The notes under the pieces: model-generated
Told to the model about the DNA's origin: nothing
Databases searched by the model: none
Seen by the model: the letters and a program-made list of their open reading frames with translations, nothing else
Made by a program: the position numbers and the translations under genes
Assembly (NCBI RefSeq): GCF_049331405.1
Contig: NZ_CP186274.1
Location: 6,634,001-6,698,000 of the forward strand
DNA length: 64,000 nt
Origin: PoT sp049331405
GTDB taxonomy: Bacteria; Planctomycetota; Planctomycetia; Isosphaerales; Isosphaeraceae
Reading direction: 5' to 3'
Part shown: positions 16,298 to 25,584 of the stretch, piece after piece
How positions within the stretch are numbered: position 1 is the first letter of the stretch
Layout of the letters: the number at the start of each line of letters is the position of its first letter

Positions 16298-17590
16298 GTG
16301 ACCGGGCACACGGACCGCAGGGATTTCCTGAAGCGGATGGGCGGGAGCGTGGCGGCGATGGCGGCCGCGAGTCCACGGGCGTTCGGGGCGAATGAGCGCA
16401 TGGTCGTGGCCGTGATCGGCTGCGGAGGGATGGGGAGCAACCACCTGAAGCTCCTCTCGCGCAGGGATGACGTGGACCTCGCGTACGTCTGCGACGTGGA
16501 CAGGTCGCACCTCGCCGAGGCCGGCAAGAAGGCGGAAAGCGCCGGGCGGAATCCGAAGCTGGTGCAGGACCTCCGCAAGGTGCTCGACGACAAGGCCGTC
16601 GACGCCGTCTGGGTCGCCACGCCCGACCACTGGCACGGGCCGGCCGCCATCCTCGCCTGCGAAGCCGGCAAGCACGTCTACGTCGAGAAGCCCTGCTCGC
16701 ATAACATCCGCGAGGGCCGCCTGATGGTCGAGGCGTCCCGCAAGCATAAGCGGGTGATTCAGGTCGGCATGCAGAGCCGGAGCACCGACTTCATCCGCGA
16801 AGGGATTCAGCGCCTCCGCGAAGGGGAGATCGGCGAGGTCCTCGTCGCCAAGGCCTGGAACAGCCAGAAGCGGTCGAACATCGGCCACGCCCAGCCTTCC
16901 GAGGCTCCTCCGGAACTCGATTACGACCTCTGGACCGGCCCGGCCCCGATGGTCCCGTACCAGTCGAATCGGTCGCATTACAATTGGCACTGGTGGTACG
17001 CCTTCGGCACGGGCGACATGGGGAACGACGGGGTCCATGAGCTCGACATCGCACGCTGGGGCCTGGGCGTCGACACGCCGCCCGCGAAGGTCGCGGCCAT
17101 CGGCGGCAAGTACGGCTTTGACGACGACCAGCAGTTCCCCGACACCCAGTACGTCGTCTTCGACTTCCCCGGCGACGGCCAGGTCGGGCACAAGAAGCAA
17201 CTCGTCTTCGAGCAGCGGATCTGGTCCCCCTACCCCGAGCACGGGGCCGAGAACGGCAACGCCTTCTACGGCACCAAGGGGATGATGATCCTCGCCAAGA
17301 ATGAAGGCTGGACGATCCTCAAAGGGAAGTCGCGCAAGGGCTCCGTCTCGGTGCCCGACCACCATCAGAACTTCCTCGACAGCATCCGCGACGGCACGAA
17401 GCCGAACGGCGACATCGAGCACGGCCACCGCTCCGCCTCGCTCTGCCACCTGGGCAACCTCGCCGCCCGCCTCGGCCGCACGCTCGAGTACGACGGCAAG
17501 GCCGAGGCCGTCACCTCGGAACCCGACGGCGCTCGCCTCGTCAGCCGCGAGTATCGCGAGGGGCACTGGGCGATCCCCAAGGGAGTTTGA
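16298..17590 (+). CDS. Tat-exported Gfo/Idh/MocA family oxidoreductase
   Basis: Predicted 430 residues. The start is GTG 16298, with GAGGAGCT 7 bases upstream. This puts the twin-arginine motif (DRRDFLKRMGG) at the N-terminus. The Rossmann NAD(P) motif is VAVIGCGGMGSNH, and the catalytic-type segment is HVYVEKPCSHN. The GFO_IDH_MocA C-terminal domain includes WNWHWWYAFGTGDMGNDGVHELDIARW-like sequence (here NWHWWYAFGTGDMGNDGVH). Periplasmic members of this family act on sugars or sugar derivatives with a tightly bound nucleotide, and planctomycetes encode many. The substrate cannot be read from sequence. Confidence 0.9.
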   Translation: MTGHTDRRDFLKRMGGSVAAMAAASPRAFGANERMVVAVIGCGGMGSNHLKLLSRRDDVDLAYVCDVDRSHLAEAGKKAESAGRNPKLVQDLRKVLDDKAVDAVWVATPDHWHGPAAILACEAGKHVYVEKPCSHNIREGRLMVEASRKHKRVIQVGMQSRSTDFIREGIQRLREGEIGEVLVAKAWNSQKRSNIGHAQPSEAPPELDYDLWTGPAPMVPYQSNRSHYNWHWWYAFGTGDMGNDGVHELDIARWGLGVDTPPAKVAAIGGKYGFDDDQQFPDTQYVVFDFPGDGQVGHKKQLVFEQRIWSPYPEHGAENGNAFYGTKGMMILAKNEGWTILKGKSRKGSVSVPDHHQNFLDSIRDGTKPNGDIEHGHRSASLCHLGNLAARLGRTLEYDGKAEAVTSEPDGARLVSREYREGHWAIPKGV

Positions 17591-17610
17591 GCTCTACCTT
17601 GCAACAGCAC

Positions 17611-17637
17611 GAACCCGGGCCGGCCGCGGCCCCGGTT
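17611..17637 (+). terminator. Possible terminator after the oxidoreductase
   Basis: A 12-bp stem with one mismatch (GAACCCGGGCCG / CGGCCCCGGTTC) begins about 20 bases after the stop. The following T content is weak (CTTGACC), so the call is tentative. Confidence 0.4.
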
Positions 17638-17847
17638 CGGCTTGACCCCGAAGGATGATCGCCAATGATTCGAAATTGTAATTTTGAGCACGTGATGACT
17701 TGGTTTGATGTTGGGATTGGGACTTCGCCCACGGATGACAAATCGGCTGGCGATTGACTATGGTATTGGGAGATTTTCAACCGTGCACGGGATCGACGTC
17801 CGATCTCGGGCCGCGCCGATCGGACGTGATGACTCGCGAGACCTTTG

Positions 17848-19167
17848 ATGAATGAATCGGCCCGCCTCCGCCGGAGACAGGTCCTGACCGTGGCCCTCGT
17901 GGTCGCGGGATATTCGGGCTACTACCTCTGCCGGTCGAACCTCTCGGTCGCCATCCCGGAGATCATCAAGGAGCTGGCGGCCCGGGGCTGGGATCCCGGC
18001 CGCGCGAAGGAAGCCCTGGGGGCGATCGTCTCGATGGGCATCCTCGCCTATGCTATCGGGAAGCCTTTCGCCGGGGCCCTGGCCGACTTCCTGGGGGGGC
18101 GCTTCAACTACTTCGGCGGCATGCTGGGGGCGATCCTGATGACGGCCCTCTTCGCGATGGGGGGAGGGATGCCGATCTTCGCGACGGCCTGGTTCGGCAA
18201 TCGCCTGCTCCAGTCGTTCGGCTGGGGAGGGATCATCAAGATCACCTCGCGCTGGTTCGGCTTCTCGACGTATGGCACGGTGATGGGTGTCATCAGCCTC
18301 AGCTATCTCTTCGGCGACGCGGCCGCGCGGGGCTTCATGGGACTGCTCTTCGCTCGCGGCTTGAGCTGGCGTGCTGTCTTCATGGTCGATGCCGCCGTCT
18401 TGCTCCTCTTCTTCGCGATCAACGCGTGGCTCCTGGTCGAGGATCCGACCCACCTGGGGTTCAAGGAACCCGACGTGAACCCGGATAACGTCTACGGCGA
18501 AGGGGGGCAGGACGCCGTCCCCGCCAACCTCAGGTCACTCCTGGGGCCGCTGTTGAGGCGTCCGGCGTTCTGGATCGTCTGCCTGCTGTCGGTCGGTCTG
18601 ACCTTCCTGCGAGAGGCCTTCAACAACTGGACCCCCACCTACTTCGTGGACAGCGTGGGGCTCAGCCAGGCCCAGGCGACCTCCGCCAGCGCGCTCTTCC
18701 CACTCGTCGGCGGCGTCTCGGTGATCCTCTCGGGGTATCTGAGCGATAAGCTCGGCCGCGGAGGGCGCTCGACGATCATCCTGGTCGGGCTCTGTCTGGC
18801 GGGGAGCGTCCTGACCACGCTGGGGGTGGTGAACTTCGCGGGCTCGACCCGGTGGCCGATCATCCTGGTGACGAGCGTCGCTTTCTTCCTGCTGGGCCCG
18901 TATTCTTACCTCGCCGGCGCGGTCTCTCTCGACCTCGGCGGCAAGCAAGGGGGTGCGACGGCCTCGGGGTTGATCGACCTCGCCGGGTACTTCGGGAGCA
19001 TCGTGGCCGGTTGGGGTATCGCCCGTGCCTCGATCATCTTCGGCTGGCGCGGCGTCTTCCTGATCCTGGCGGGGATCGCCTGGGTCTCGAGCGTCGTCGC
19101 CGCCATCTATTACTGGGAGCAGCATCGCCGCCCGGCCTCGGGCGACGTGGTCGAGGTGAACGCATGA
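17848..19167 (+). CDS. MFS transporter, organophosphate:phosphate antiporter (GlpT/UhpT-like) family
   Basis: Predicted 439 residues with about 12 transmembrane segments and a hydrophilic central loop (about 205-230). The N-terminal GYSGYYLCRSNLSVAIP is the OPA-family signature region. Other typical stretches are GKPFAGALADFLGGR and NNWTPTYFVD. OPA carriers exchange phosphorylated organics for phosphate. The gene ends in an ATGA overlap with a PhnZ-like phosphonate-cleaving oxygenase, which suggests the carrier imports an organophosphonate (inference). ATG 17848 was chosen over the adjacent TTG 17845. Confidence 0.85.
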   Translation: MNESARLRRRQVLTVALVVAGYSGYYLCRSNLSVAIPEIIKELAARGWDPGRAKEALGAIVSMGILAYAIGKPFAGALADFLGGRFNYFGGMLGAILMTALFAMGGGMPIFATAWFGNRLLQSFGWGGIIKITSRWFGFSTYGTVMGVISLSYLFGDAAARGFMGLLFARGLSWRAVFMVDAAVLLLFFAINAWLLVEDPTHLGFKEPDVNPDNVYGEGGQDAVPANLRSLLGPLLRRPAFWIVCLLSVGLTFLREAFNNWTPTYFVDSVGLSQAQATSASALFPLVGGVSVILSGYLSDKLGRGGRSTIILVGLCLAGSVLTTLGVVNFAGSTRWPIILVTSVAFFLLGPYSYLAGAVSLDLGGKQGGATASGLIDLAGYFGSIVAGWGIARASIIFGWRGVFLILAGIAWVSSVVAAIYYWEQHRRPASGDVVEVNA

Positions 19168-19718
19168 TCGAACCGAAGTATGAAGAGATCGCCAGGCTTT
19201 TCGAGACCCAGGGGCACTCCGCCTACTTCGGCGAGGCCGTCTCACAGACCGAGCACGCCCTGCAGGCCGCCGACCTCGCCGAGCGCGAAGGGGCGTCGCC
19301 CGCGCTGATCGTGGCGGCGCTCCTGCACGACGTCGGCCACCTGCTGGGCGAGTCCGACATCGACCCGGCCGATCATGGGCAGGACGGCCAGCACGAGGAA
19401 CTCGGCGTCGCCTGGCTGAACCGTAGCTTCGGCCCCGAGGTCACCGAGCCGATCCGCCTCCACGTCGTCGCCAAGCGTTACCTTTGCCGGGTCGAGCCGG
19501 GTTACTTCGACGACCTCTCCCCCGCCTCGAAGCGCAGCCTGACACTCCAGGGGGGGATCTTCTCCGCCGAGGAGGCGAAGGCCTTCGAGTCGAACCCGCA
19601 CTTCGAGGCGGCGATCCGCCTGCGACACTGGGACGACGAGGCCAAGGTACCCGGCCTCGTCGTCCCCGGGGTGGAACATTACCGCGATCGGATCGAGGCC
19701 ACCCGGCTCAATCCTTGA
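19164..19718 (+). CDS. PhnZ-like HD-domain phosphonate oxygenase
   Basis: Predicted 184 residues, matching the short HD-domain mixed-valent di-iron oxygenases. The gatekeeper pair YFGE (Tyr21, Glu24) is present, together with metal ligands TEH (His31), LLHDVGH (His55, Asp56, His59) and a His at 77. HVVAKRYL (His100, Lys104) is the phosphonate-contact region, and a late HWDDEAK supplies the last Asp. PhnZ splits 2-amino-1-hydroxyethylphosphonate to glycine and phosphate, and relatives act on other 1-hydroxyphosphonates. PhnY, the usual 2-oxoglutarate partner that makes the hydroxyl substrate, is not present. The start overlaps the transporter stop (ATGA). It converges on the APC permease with only 16 bases between. 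Confidence 0.85.
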   Translation: MIEPKYEEIARLFETQGHSAYFGEAVSQTEHALQAADLAEREGASPALIVAALLHDVGHLLGESDIDPADHGQDGQHEELGVAWLNRSFGPEVTEPIRLHVVAKRYLCRVEPGYFDDLSPASKRSLTLQGGIFSAEEAKAFESNPHFEAAIRLRHWDDEAKVPGLVVPGVEHYRDRIEATRLNP

Positions 19719-19734
19719 GCCCGTTCGTCCGCGG

Positions 19735-21168
19735 TTATTCCAGGGGATCAACGGTCGCGGGCGACTTCCGGAGGGCGAACTGCCAGAGGTAATAGACGGG
19801 GATCCCCGCCACGATCGTGAGCAGCGTATAGGTCGAGACCCGCGCCCGCTGGCTGAAGGCCGCCAGGGTGAGCAAGGCCGTGAAGATGAGGAAGATCGCC
19901 GGCGTGACGGGATAGCCGGGGGTCCTGAAGGGGCGAGGCAGGTCCGGCCGGCGGATTCGGAGCACGTAGATGGCGCTGATGGTCAGCATCGAGAAGATCG
20001 CCAGCCCGACGCTCGCGTAAACGAGCAGGCCCTCGAAAGACCCGCTCCAGAGCACGGCCAGGCTTACGGAGACCTGTAAAGCCGTTGCGACGGCCGGCGT
20101 CCCGCTCTTCTTCGTGAGCCGGCCGGCGAAGGCGGGGAACTGGCCCGCCTGCGCCATCGCGTATACGACCCTCGGGCCGGTGAGGACGTAAGCACTCATC
20201 GACGAGAGGAGCATCAGGCCGATGGCGACGGATAAGGGGTTCGCCCACCTCGCGCCGTAGAGCTTGAGCGCCGCCAACTGGGAGATCGGGGCGACGACGT
20301 CGGGCGGGAAGGCTTCGCGGTTGGTCGGAGCGTCCACGATCGCCTTGACGTCGGCCGCCGACAGAGCCAGGGCGTAGACAACGTTCAGGCTCACGTAGAG
20401 CACGACGACGATCGCGGTCCCGATGAGGATCGCCAGCGGGAGCTTGCGTCTGGGGTCGACCACCTCCCCCGCGAGGTACGAGGACGCGTTCCAGCCGACG
20501 TAAGCGTAGCTGATATAAACGAGCGAGAACATCATCGGCAGGAACGACATGTCGGCGATCGGCGGCCGATCGTCGAGATGGCCATGGTTCCGCCAGCCCG
20601 CGGTCAAGCCCGCGATGACGAATCCGGTCAGCAGGACGAGCTTGAGTGTGGTGATCCAGACCTGCACCCGCGCGGTCCTCGACCGGCTCGACGTGTGGAT
20701 CGCGGCGAAGAGGAGCAAGAGCAAGGTCGCGAGACCTCGTTGCGCGATGTCCCTGGTATCCCCCTCGAACCGGATCGGGGCGAGGAGGAACTTCGAGGCG
20801 CCGAAGGCCGAGGCCGCCGCGGGGGTGGCGAACCCGATGAAGAACGAGACCCACCCGGAGAGGAAGGCGACCACCGGTCCGTAGGCCTCGTACAGGTAGA
20901 CGTAGTCGCCGCCGGTCCTCGGGAGCGCCGCGGTCAACTCGCAGAGCGTCAGGGCCCCGCAGGCCGCGACGATGCCTCCGACCACCCAGAGGCCGAGCAT
21001 GAGCTGGTTGCTCCCGACGGCGTAGACCGTATAGCCGGAGGTCGTCAGGACCCCGGTGCCGACCATGCTCGCCACGATGATGAATATGGCGGTCGCCAGG
21101 CCGAACTCGGCGGGCATCGCCTCGGGCTTGGCAGTCACGGCGCCCGGTTGCGGCTCGGTGGTGGACAT
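19735..21168 (-). CDS. APC-superfamily amino acid permease
   Basis: Predicted 477-residue inner-membrane carrier with about 12 transmembrane segments. FGLATAIFIIVASMVGTGV is TM1 with the unwound G-x-G region. GALTLCELTAALPRTGGDYVYL is TM3/loop, characteristic of the APC/LAT group. The substrate is probably an amino acid or polyamine and cannot be specified. ATG 21168 is supported by GGAG about 8 bases upstream. The long upstream open frame to 21687 is antisense to other DNA and has no membrane character. Confidence 0.9.
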   Translation of the reverse strand: MSTTEPQPGAVTAKPEAMPAEFGLATAIFIIVASMVGTGVLTTSGYTVYAVGSNQLMLGLWVVGGIVAACGALTLCELTAALPRTGGDYVYLYEAYGPVVAFLSGWVSFFIGFATPAAASAFGASKFLLAPIRFEGDTRDIAQRGLATLLLLLFAAIHTSSRSRTARVQVWITTLKLVLLTGFVIAGLTAGWRNHGHLDDRPPIADMSFLPMMFSLVYISYAYVGWNASSYLAGEVVDPRRKLPLAILIGTAIVVVLYVSLNVVYALALSAADVKAIVDAPTNREAFPPDVVAPISQLAALKLYGARWANPLSVAIGLMLLSSMSAYVLTGPRVVYAMAQAGQFPAFAGRLTKKSGTPAVATALQVSVSLAVLWSGSFEGLLVYASVGLAIFSMLTISAIYVLRIRRPDLPRPFRTPGYPVTPAIFLIFTALLTLAAFSQRARVSTYTLLTIVAGIPVYYLWQFALRKSPATVDPLE

Positions 21169-21385
21169 CAGCGTCTCCAAGGTGCCCTGCTGGGGGATCG
21201 AACGTGCCCTAGTGATCGCCGAGCGGGGGGCGAAATTCAAGATGTGAATGCTCCGGCCTGGGTTCGCATCCAGCGCGATGGGCGACAACATGGCCGTTCG
21301 AAATACGGCGACGGCCGGCGCGGAGCCCTTTCGGGACCGTTCCGACCGTCGTTTGAGCGAATCGGTTTCTTCGAAACTTAGAGGC

Positions 21386-22300
21386 TCAGTTCCGGAAGCC
21401 GGGCTCGTTCGCGGGTTCGGGAGGCGGGGGCGTGCTCTCGATCGGGGCGGCTCGGCTGGAGCCGGCAGCCCTGGCCTGTACGGGGACCTCGCGGGGGAGG
21501 CGAGACAGCGAGGCGGCGGCGGCGTCGCGGACGGCCTGCTTCTTGTCGTAAACCGTGGCACGCTCGAGGTAGACGGCCACCTGCGGGTCGCCGATCTCGC
21601 CGAGGGCGTTCGCGGCGGCGACGCGGACGTCGGTGTAGTTGTCGTACTTGAGCCGCTCGAGGAGCGCGGGGATGGCGCGGGGGTCACGCATCCGGCCGAG
21701 GTTGTTGCAGGCGTCGCGACGGGTCGAGCTGTGGTAACTCTGCAGCCGCTTGACCTCGTCGTTGACGAGGTCCACCACGACGGTCGGCGGCGGGGGCGGG
21801 GTCGCCGAGTACGGCTGCGGCTGGTTCACGACGACGACCGGCGGCTGGGCCGGCACGGCGTAGACGGGGGCCGGGGCCGGGGCCGACATCGCCGAGCCGG
21901 CGACCATGCCGAGCCCGAAGAGGCCGGCGCCGCCGAGGATCGCGGCCCCGGGGCTGATGCCGTTGTTCACCTCGACCACGGCCGGACGCGGTCCCCAGCC
22001 TCGCCAGGCGGGCCCGGGGCCGAAGGCCGGGCCGGGGCGGAAGCCTGGGGGCGGGCCCATCGGCCGGGGCCCAGCCCGGTGAGCGAAGACGTCGCTATGC
22101 ATCGACCCGCCGGGTCGCGTGATGTTCACCTGGCGCTCGACGAAGCCGGGGCCTCGCTCGGTCGTGATGCTCCGCTCGATCGTCCGTCCTCGGGGGCCCG
22201 TGATCGTGACGTCACGCTGGCGCTCCACGACTTGTGCCCAGCTCGTTGTACTTCCTGCGCCCAAGGCAATCAACAAACCGGCGCCAATCCATCGCTTCAT
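21386..22300 (-). CDS. Secreted Pro/Gly-rich protein with HEAT repeats
   Basis: Predicted 304 residues. Signal peptide MKRWIGAGLLIALGAGSTTSWAQ. A middle Pro/Gly/Val-rich part (about 70-190) includes a glycine-rich hydrophobic segment GAAILGGAGLFGLGMVAGSAM that could insert in a membrane. At about 190-275 are two HEAT-type repeats (DPRAIPALLERLKYDNYTDVR and the following NALGEIGDPQVAVYL). The tail is Pro/Glu-rich. Likely a periplasmic scaffold; no enzyme motif seen. AAGGAG 8 bases before ATG 22300. Confidence 0.75.
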   Translation of the reverse strand: MKRWIGAGLLIALGAGSTTSWAQVVERQRDVTITGPRGRTIERSITTERGPGFVERQVNITRPGGSMHSDVFAHRAGPRPMGPPPGFRPGPAFGPGPAWRGWGPRPAVVEVNNGISPGAAILGGAGLFGLGMVAGSAMSAPAPAPVYAVPAQPPVVVVNQPQPYSATPPPPPTVVVDLVNDEVKRLQSYHSSTRRDACNNLGRMRDPRAIPALLERLKYDNYTDVRVAAANALGEIGDPQVAVYLERATVYDKKQAVRDAAAASLSRLPREVPVQARAAGSSRAAPIESTPPPPEPANEPGFRN

Positions 22301-22542
22301 GCCATAGACTCCTTCAAGTCCGTCGTCGGAGTGCTTGCGCTGGTCTAACCCGCCAGACGGCTCCGTCAGCGGGCGGGAATTGTCATGGCCCCTGCCTTTT
22401 TTGTGAAGGCCAATCACCCTGGCGGCCGATATTGACGGGTTGCTGTCAACCCTCGCCGTAATTGGGGCCACTCCCAGTACGTTAGATCGCCCGCGTTGAG
22501 CGAATGCGAAAGTTTGCGCATCCGTTTTCTTGTTTTCGGCAT

Positions 22543-24807
22543 TTAGCGCTTGCGACGTTTCTTCTTTTTGTCGTCCCCCTTCAGAGGATTCGCGACCCCC
22601 TTGCGGGCCGGCTTCTTGGGGCCTCGGGGGACCGGCCTCGGTGCTCGGGGCCTCATCGGTTCCGCCCCGGCCTCGATGGGCGGGGCATCCGGCTTGACCA
22701 GCGCGAGGTCGAGGATCCGGCGGTCGACGTCGATGTGCGCGATCCTGACCTCGACCTTGTCCCCGAGCCGATACCTGCGCCCGCCCCGGCGACCGATCAG
22801 CGTATGCGTCTCCGACTCGAGGTAGTAATAGTCGTCGTCGAGGTTCGTGATGTGGATGAGCCCCTCGACGGGGAGCTCGACGAGCCTGCCGAAGAAGCCG
22901 AAGTCCTCGACGCCGATCACGACCGCCTGGAAGGTCTCACCGATCCGCGTCTCGAGATAGGTCAAGAGCTTGATCTTGATCAGCTCGCGCTCGGCCGTCT
23001 CGGCCCGGCGCTCGGTCTTCGTGCAGTGCTCGGCGAGGACGACCAGTTCGTCGTGGTTGCTCTTGGGCTTCTTGCCGGCGATCAGGGTCGTGAGCTGGCG
23101 GTGGACCTGGAGGTCGGGATAGCGTCGGATCGGCGAGGTGAAGTGGCAGTAATCCTCGCTCGCCAGGGCGAAGTGCCCTTCGGGCTCCGGCGTGTACACG
23201 GCCTGCTTGAGGCTGCGGAGGAGACCGTAGTGGACGGCGTGCTCCTCCGGCTTGCCGGTGGTCTCGGAGAGGACGCGCTGGAGTTCGAACCGGCTCTGAG
23301 GCTTGTCGATCTTGATCCCGAGGCTGCCGACGAACTCGGCGAACTCGCGGAGCTTGAGCGGGTCGGGGTCGGCGTGGCCTCGACGCAGGAATCCGACGTG
23401 GTTCGCCGTCAGGTGCGAGGCCACGGCCTCGTTGGCGGCGAGCATGAACTCCTCGATGACCTGGTGGCTCTCGTCGTGCGAGGCCAGGTGTGCGCCGACG
23501 ACTTGTCCCTGGTCGCCGAGATCGATCTCGACCTCGGGCATGCTCAGCTCGAGGGCGCCTCGATCGAACCGGCGACGACGCATGATCATCGCCAGCTCGA
23601 GCATCTGGCTCACCATCTTGGCGACTTCGGGGGTGACCCCTTCGTGGGCCTCGTCGGGGGCCTTCATCACCGCGAAGGCTTCCTCGTAGGAGAACCGATG
23701 GTCGACCCTGATCGCCGACCGGGCGAAGCTCATCCCGGTGCGGACTCCCTCGGCGTTGAACTCGAGCAGGGCGCTCACCGTGTAGCGGACGTGCCCGGCC
23801 TGGAGGCTCGCGAGGCTGTTCGAGATGATCTCGGGGAGCATCGGGATCACGCGGTCGGGGAGATACACGCTCGTCCCCCGGCGCTTGGCCGACTGGTCGA
23901 GCTCCGATCCGCTCTCGACGAAGTGGGAGACGTCGGCGATATGGACCCCGAGGCTCCAGTAACCGCGCTCGTCGCGTTCGAGGGTGATCGCGTCGTCGAA
24001 GTCGCGGGCCGTGGCCGGGTCGATCGTGACCGTGAGCACCTCGCGGAGGTCGAGCCGCTCGCCGATCTCGTCCTGCTTGAAGAGCTTCGCCTGCCGCCTG
24101 GCCTCGTCGAGCACGACGTCGTCGAAGACATCCGGGATGTTCAGGGCGCGGATGACGGCGAGGGTGTCGACGCCTGGGGCGCCTCGGGGGCCGAGGATCT
24201 CGGTGATGACCCCTTCCCCGTCGACGTAGGGGCTCGGGTAGCGGACCATCTCGAGGGCGACCTTGTCCCCCGGCTTGGCCCCCTTGGCGCCGGGGTCGCC
24301 GACGTAGATCGGGTCGTTGAAGGTGGTGCCGTCGATGCGGACGAAGCCGGCGCCCGACTGCTCGAAGTAGGTGCCGACGAAGGCCCCCGAGGCGCGGGCG
24401 AGGACCTGCACGATCCGCCCTTCCGGGTTCATGCCCGGCCCCTTGGGCTTCTTGACGATCCGGACGGCGACCTCGTCGCCGCTCGAGGCGTCGCGGCCGG
24501 CGTCGGGGGGGATGAAGATCTGGTCGGTCCGCTCGGTCGTGCCGTGCGGCTTGACGAAGCCGAACCCCTTGGCGTTTCGCCGGTAGATCCCGGTCACCGT
24601 CCCCTTGGTGTTGGGCTTGCTGAGTCGCTTGTCCTTGGCGATCTCGAGCTGCCCGTCCTTGATGAGCCACTTGGCCGTGCTGCGGAACTCGGGATAGGCA
24701 TCCGCGTCGACGCCCATGAATCGGCCGAGCGCCTTGAGCGTGAGCGGCTTGTAGTCGGGCTGGGAGACGGCCTTGAGGATCCGTGTTTCGAAGTCTGTCT
24801 GGCTCAT
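22543..24807 (-). CDS. rnr: Ribonuclease R (RNB family 3'-5' exoribonuclease)
   Basis: Predicted 754 residues, normal for RNase R. An N-terminal winged-helix-like segment is followed by cold-shock domains (GTVTGIYRRNAKGFGFVKP). The RNB catalytic core has TIDPATARDFDDAITLE (acidic metal ligands), HIADVSHFV, LPEIISNSLASL and the SPIRRYPDLQVHRQL signature. An S1 domain (GETFQAVVIGVEDFGFFGRLVELPVEGLIH) and a Lys/Arg-rich tail (DDKKKKRRKR) follow. It degrades structured RNA processively from the 3' end. Its start overlaps the stop of the upstream membrane-protein gene by ATGA. Confidence 0.95.
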   Translation of the reverse strand: MSQTDFETRILKAVSQPDYKPLTLKALGRFMGVDADAYPEFRSTAKWLIKDGQLEIAKDKRLSKPNTKGTVTGIYRRNAKGFGFVKPHGTTERTDQIFIPPDAGRDASSGDEVAVRIVKKPKGPGMNPEGRIVQVLARASGAFVGTYFEQSGAGFVRIDGTTFNDPIYVGDPGAKGAKPGDKVALEMVRYPSPYVDGEGVITEILGPRGAPGVDTLAVIRALNIPDVFDDVVLDEARRQAKLFKQDEIGERLDLREVLTVTIDPATARDFDDAITLERDERGYWSLGVHIADVSHFVESGSELDQSAKRRGTSVYLPDRVIPMLPEIISNSLASLQAGHVRYTVSALLEFNAEGVRTGMSFARSAIRVDHRFSYEEAFAVMKAPDEAHEGVTPEVAKMVSQMLELAMIMRRRRFDRGALELSMPEVEIDLGDQGQVVGAHLASHDESHQVIEEFMLAANEAVASHLTANHVGFLRRGHADPDPLKLREFAEFVGSLGIKIDKPQSRFELQRVLSETTGKPEEHAVHYGLLRSLKQAVYTPEPEGHFALASEDYCHFTSPIRRYPDLQVHRQLTTLIAGKKPKSNHDELVVLAEHCTKTERRAETAERELIKIKLLTYLETRIGETFQAVVIGVEDFGFFGRLVELPVEGLIHITNLDDDYYYLESETHTLIGRRGGRRYRLGDKVEVRIAHIDVDRRILDLALVKPDAPPIEAGAEPMRPRAPRPVPRGPKKPARKGVANPLKGDDKKKKRRKR

Positions 24808-25352
24808 GGGTTGTTCCTCGGCGCGGGGCGTGCTTCCGTCGCTCGTGCCGCCGACTCGCCCCTGGCGGCGAAGACCCTTGCGACGAGGCCTCCGAGCTGG
24901 GCGAGGACGAGGACCAGAAACAGGCGGGCGATCTGTACCAGGTTGCCGACCTTCACGCTCCGCTCGGCGAGGAGGTTGGAACTGACGTAGGTCTTGGGGA
25001 CGGGCCCGGCGGTATTCATAGGACCCGTCGGCACGACGGCGGGTTCGGTGAGGGCCTTCTCGGCGAGGTCGAAGAGCCCGCTCGTGAGGTCGGAGCTGAA
25101 TTGACCGGCGATCCAGGAGCCGTTGATCAGCAAGAGCGAGACCCAGCCGAACAGGGCGAAGCCGCCCCAGTAGATGCGATCCCCCCCCTTGCCGAAGAGG
25201 AGCCCGGCGAGGCCGGTCAGCAGGAGGGCCAGGACGACGATCGATGAGACGTTGGTGAGGAGGACCGTGGGAGCCCTGACCGCGGCCAGGGCCATCGCGG
25301 CGACGAAGACGAGCCCCATCAAGCTCGAGATCGAGACGTATCGAGGGTTCAT
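24804..25352 (-). CDS. Multi-span membrane protein of unknown function, coupled to rnr
   Basis: Predicted 182 residues with about four hydrophobic segments (near 8-28, 33-52, 60-78 and 140-160), a Ser/Thr/Pro-containing loop before the last, and a charged C-terminus. No family recognised. ATG 25352 follows GGGGAGAGG by ~5 bases. The stop overlaps the RNase R start (ATGA), so the two are translationally coupled. A functional link to RNA decay is not implied by the sequence itself. Confidence 0.7.
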   Translation of the reverse strand: MNPRYVSISSLMGLVFVAAMALAAVRAPTVLLTNVSSIVVLALLLTGLAGLLFGKGGDRIYWGGFALFGWVSLLLINGSWIAGQFSSDLTSGLFDLAEKALTEPAVVPTGPMNTAGPVPKTYVSSNLLAERSVKVGNLVQIARLFLVLVLAQLGGLVARVFAARGESAARATEARPAPRNNP

Positions 25353-25584
25353 CGGCCTCTCCCCGCCCTCGACGAGGGCGCGCCCGTCCGCGTCACCGAC
25401 CTCCGAGATTTGCCGCCGATGTAGAGAGATGTTCGCGTGAAATCCTGAAACGTCAGGGTCCATCCCCGACGTTCAAGTCTATCACGCCCCTTGCGGTCGT
25501 GCGGAAGTCGCCCGGAGGAACCCGGGAACGATGAGCCTGAACAGGTTGGCCCGGCCATCGACGACCGCCGGGCCCTCGGATGGG

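Noticed and set aside
22504..24990. 828-codon plus-strand open frame
   Set aside because: Antisense to RNase R, whose catalytic motifs are unmistakable. The frame is a composition artefact.
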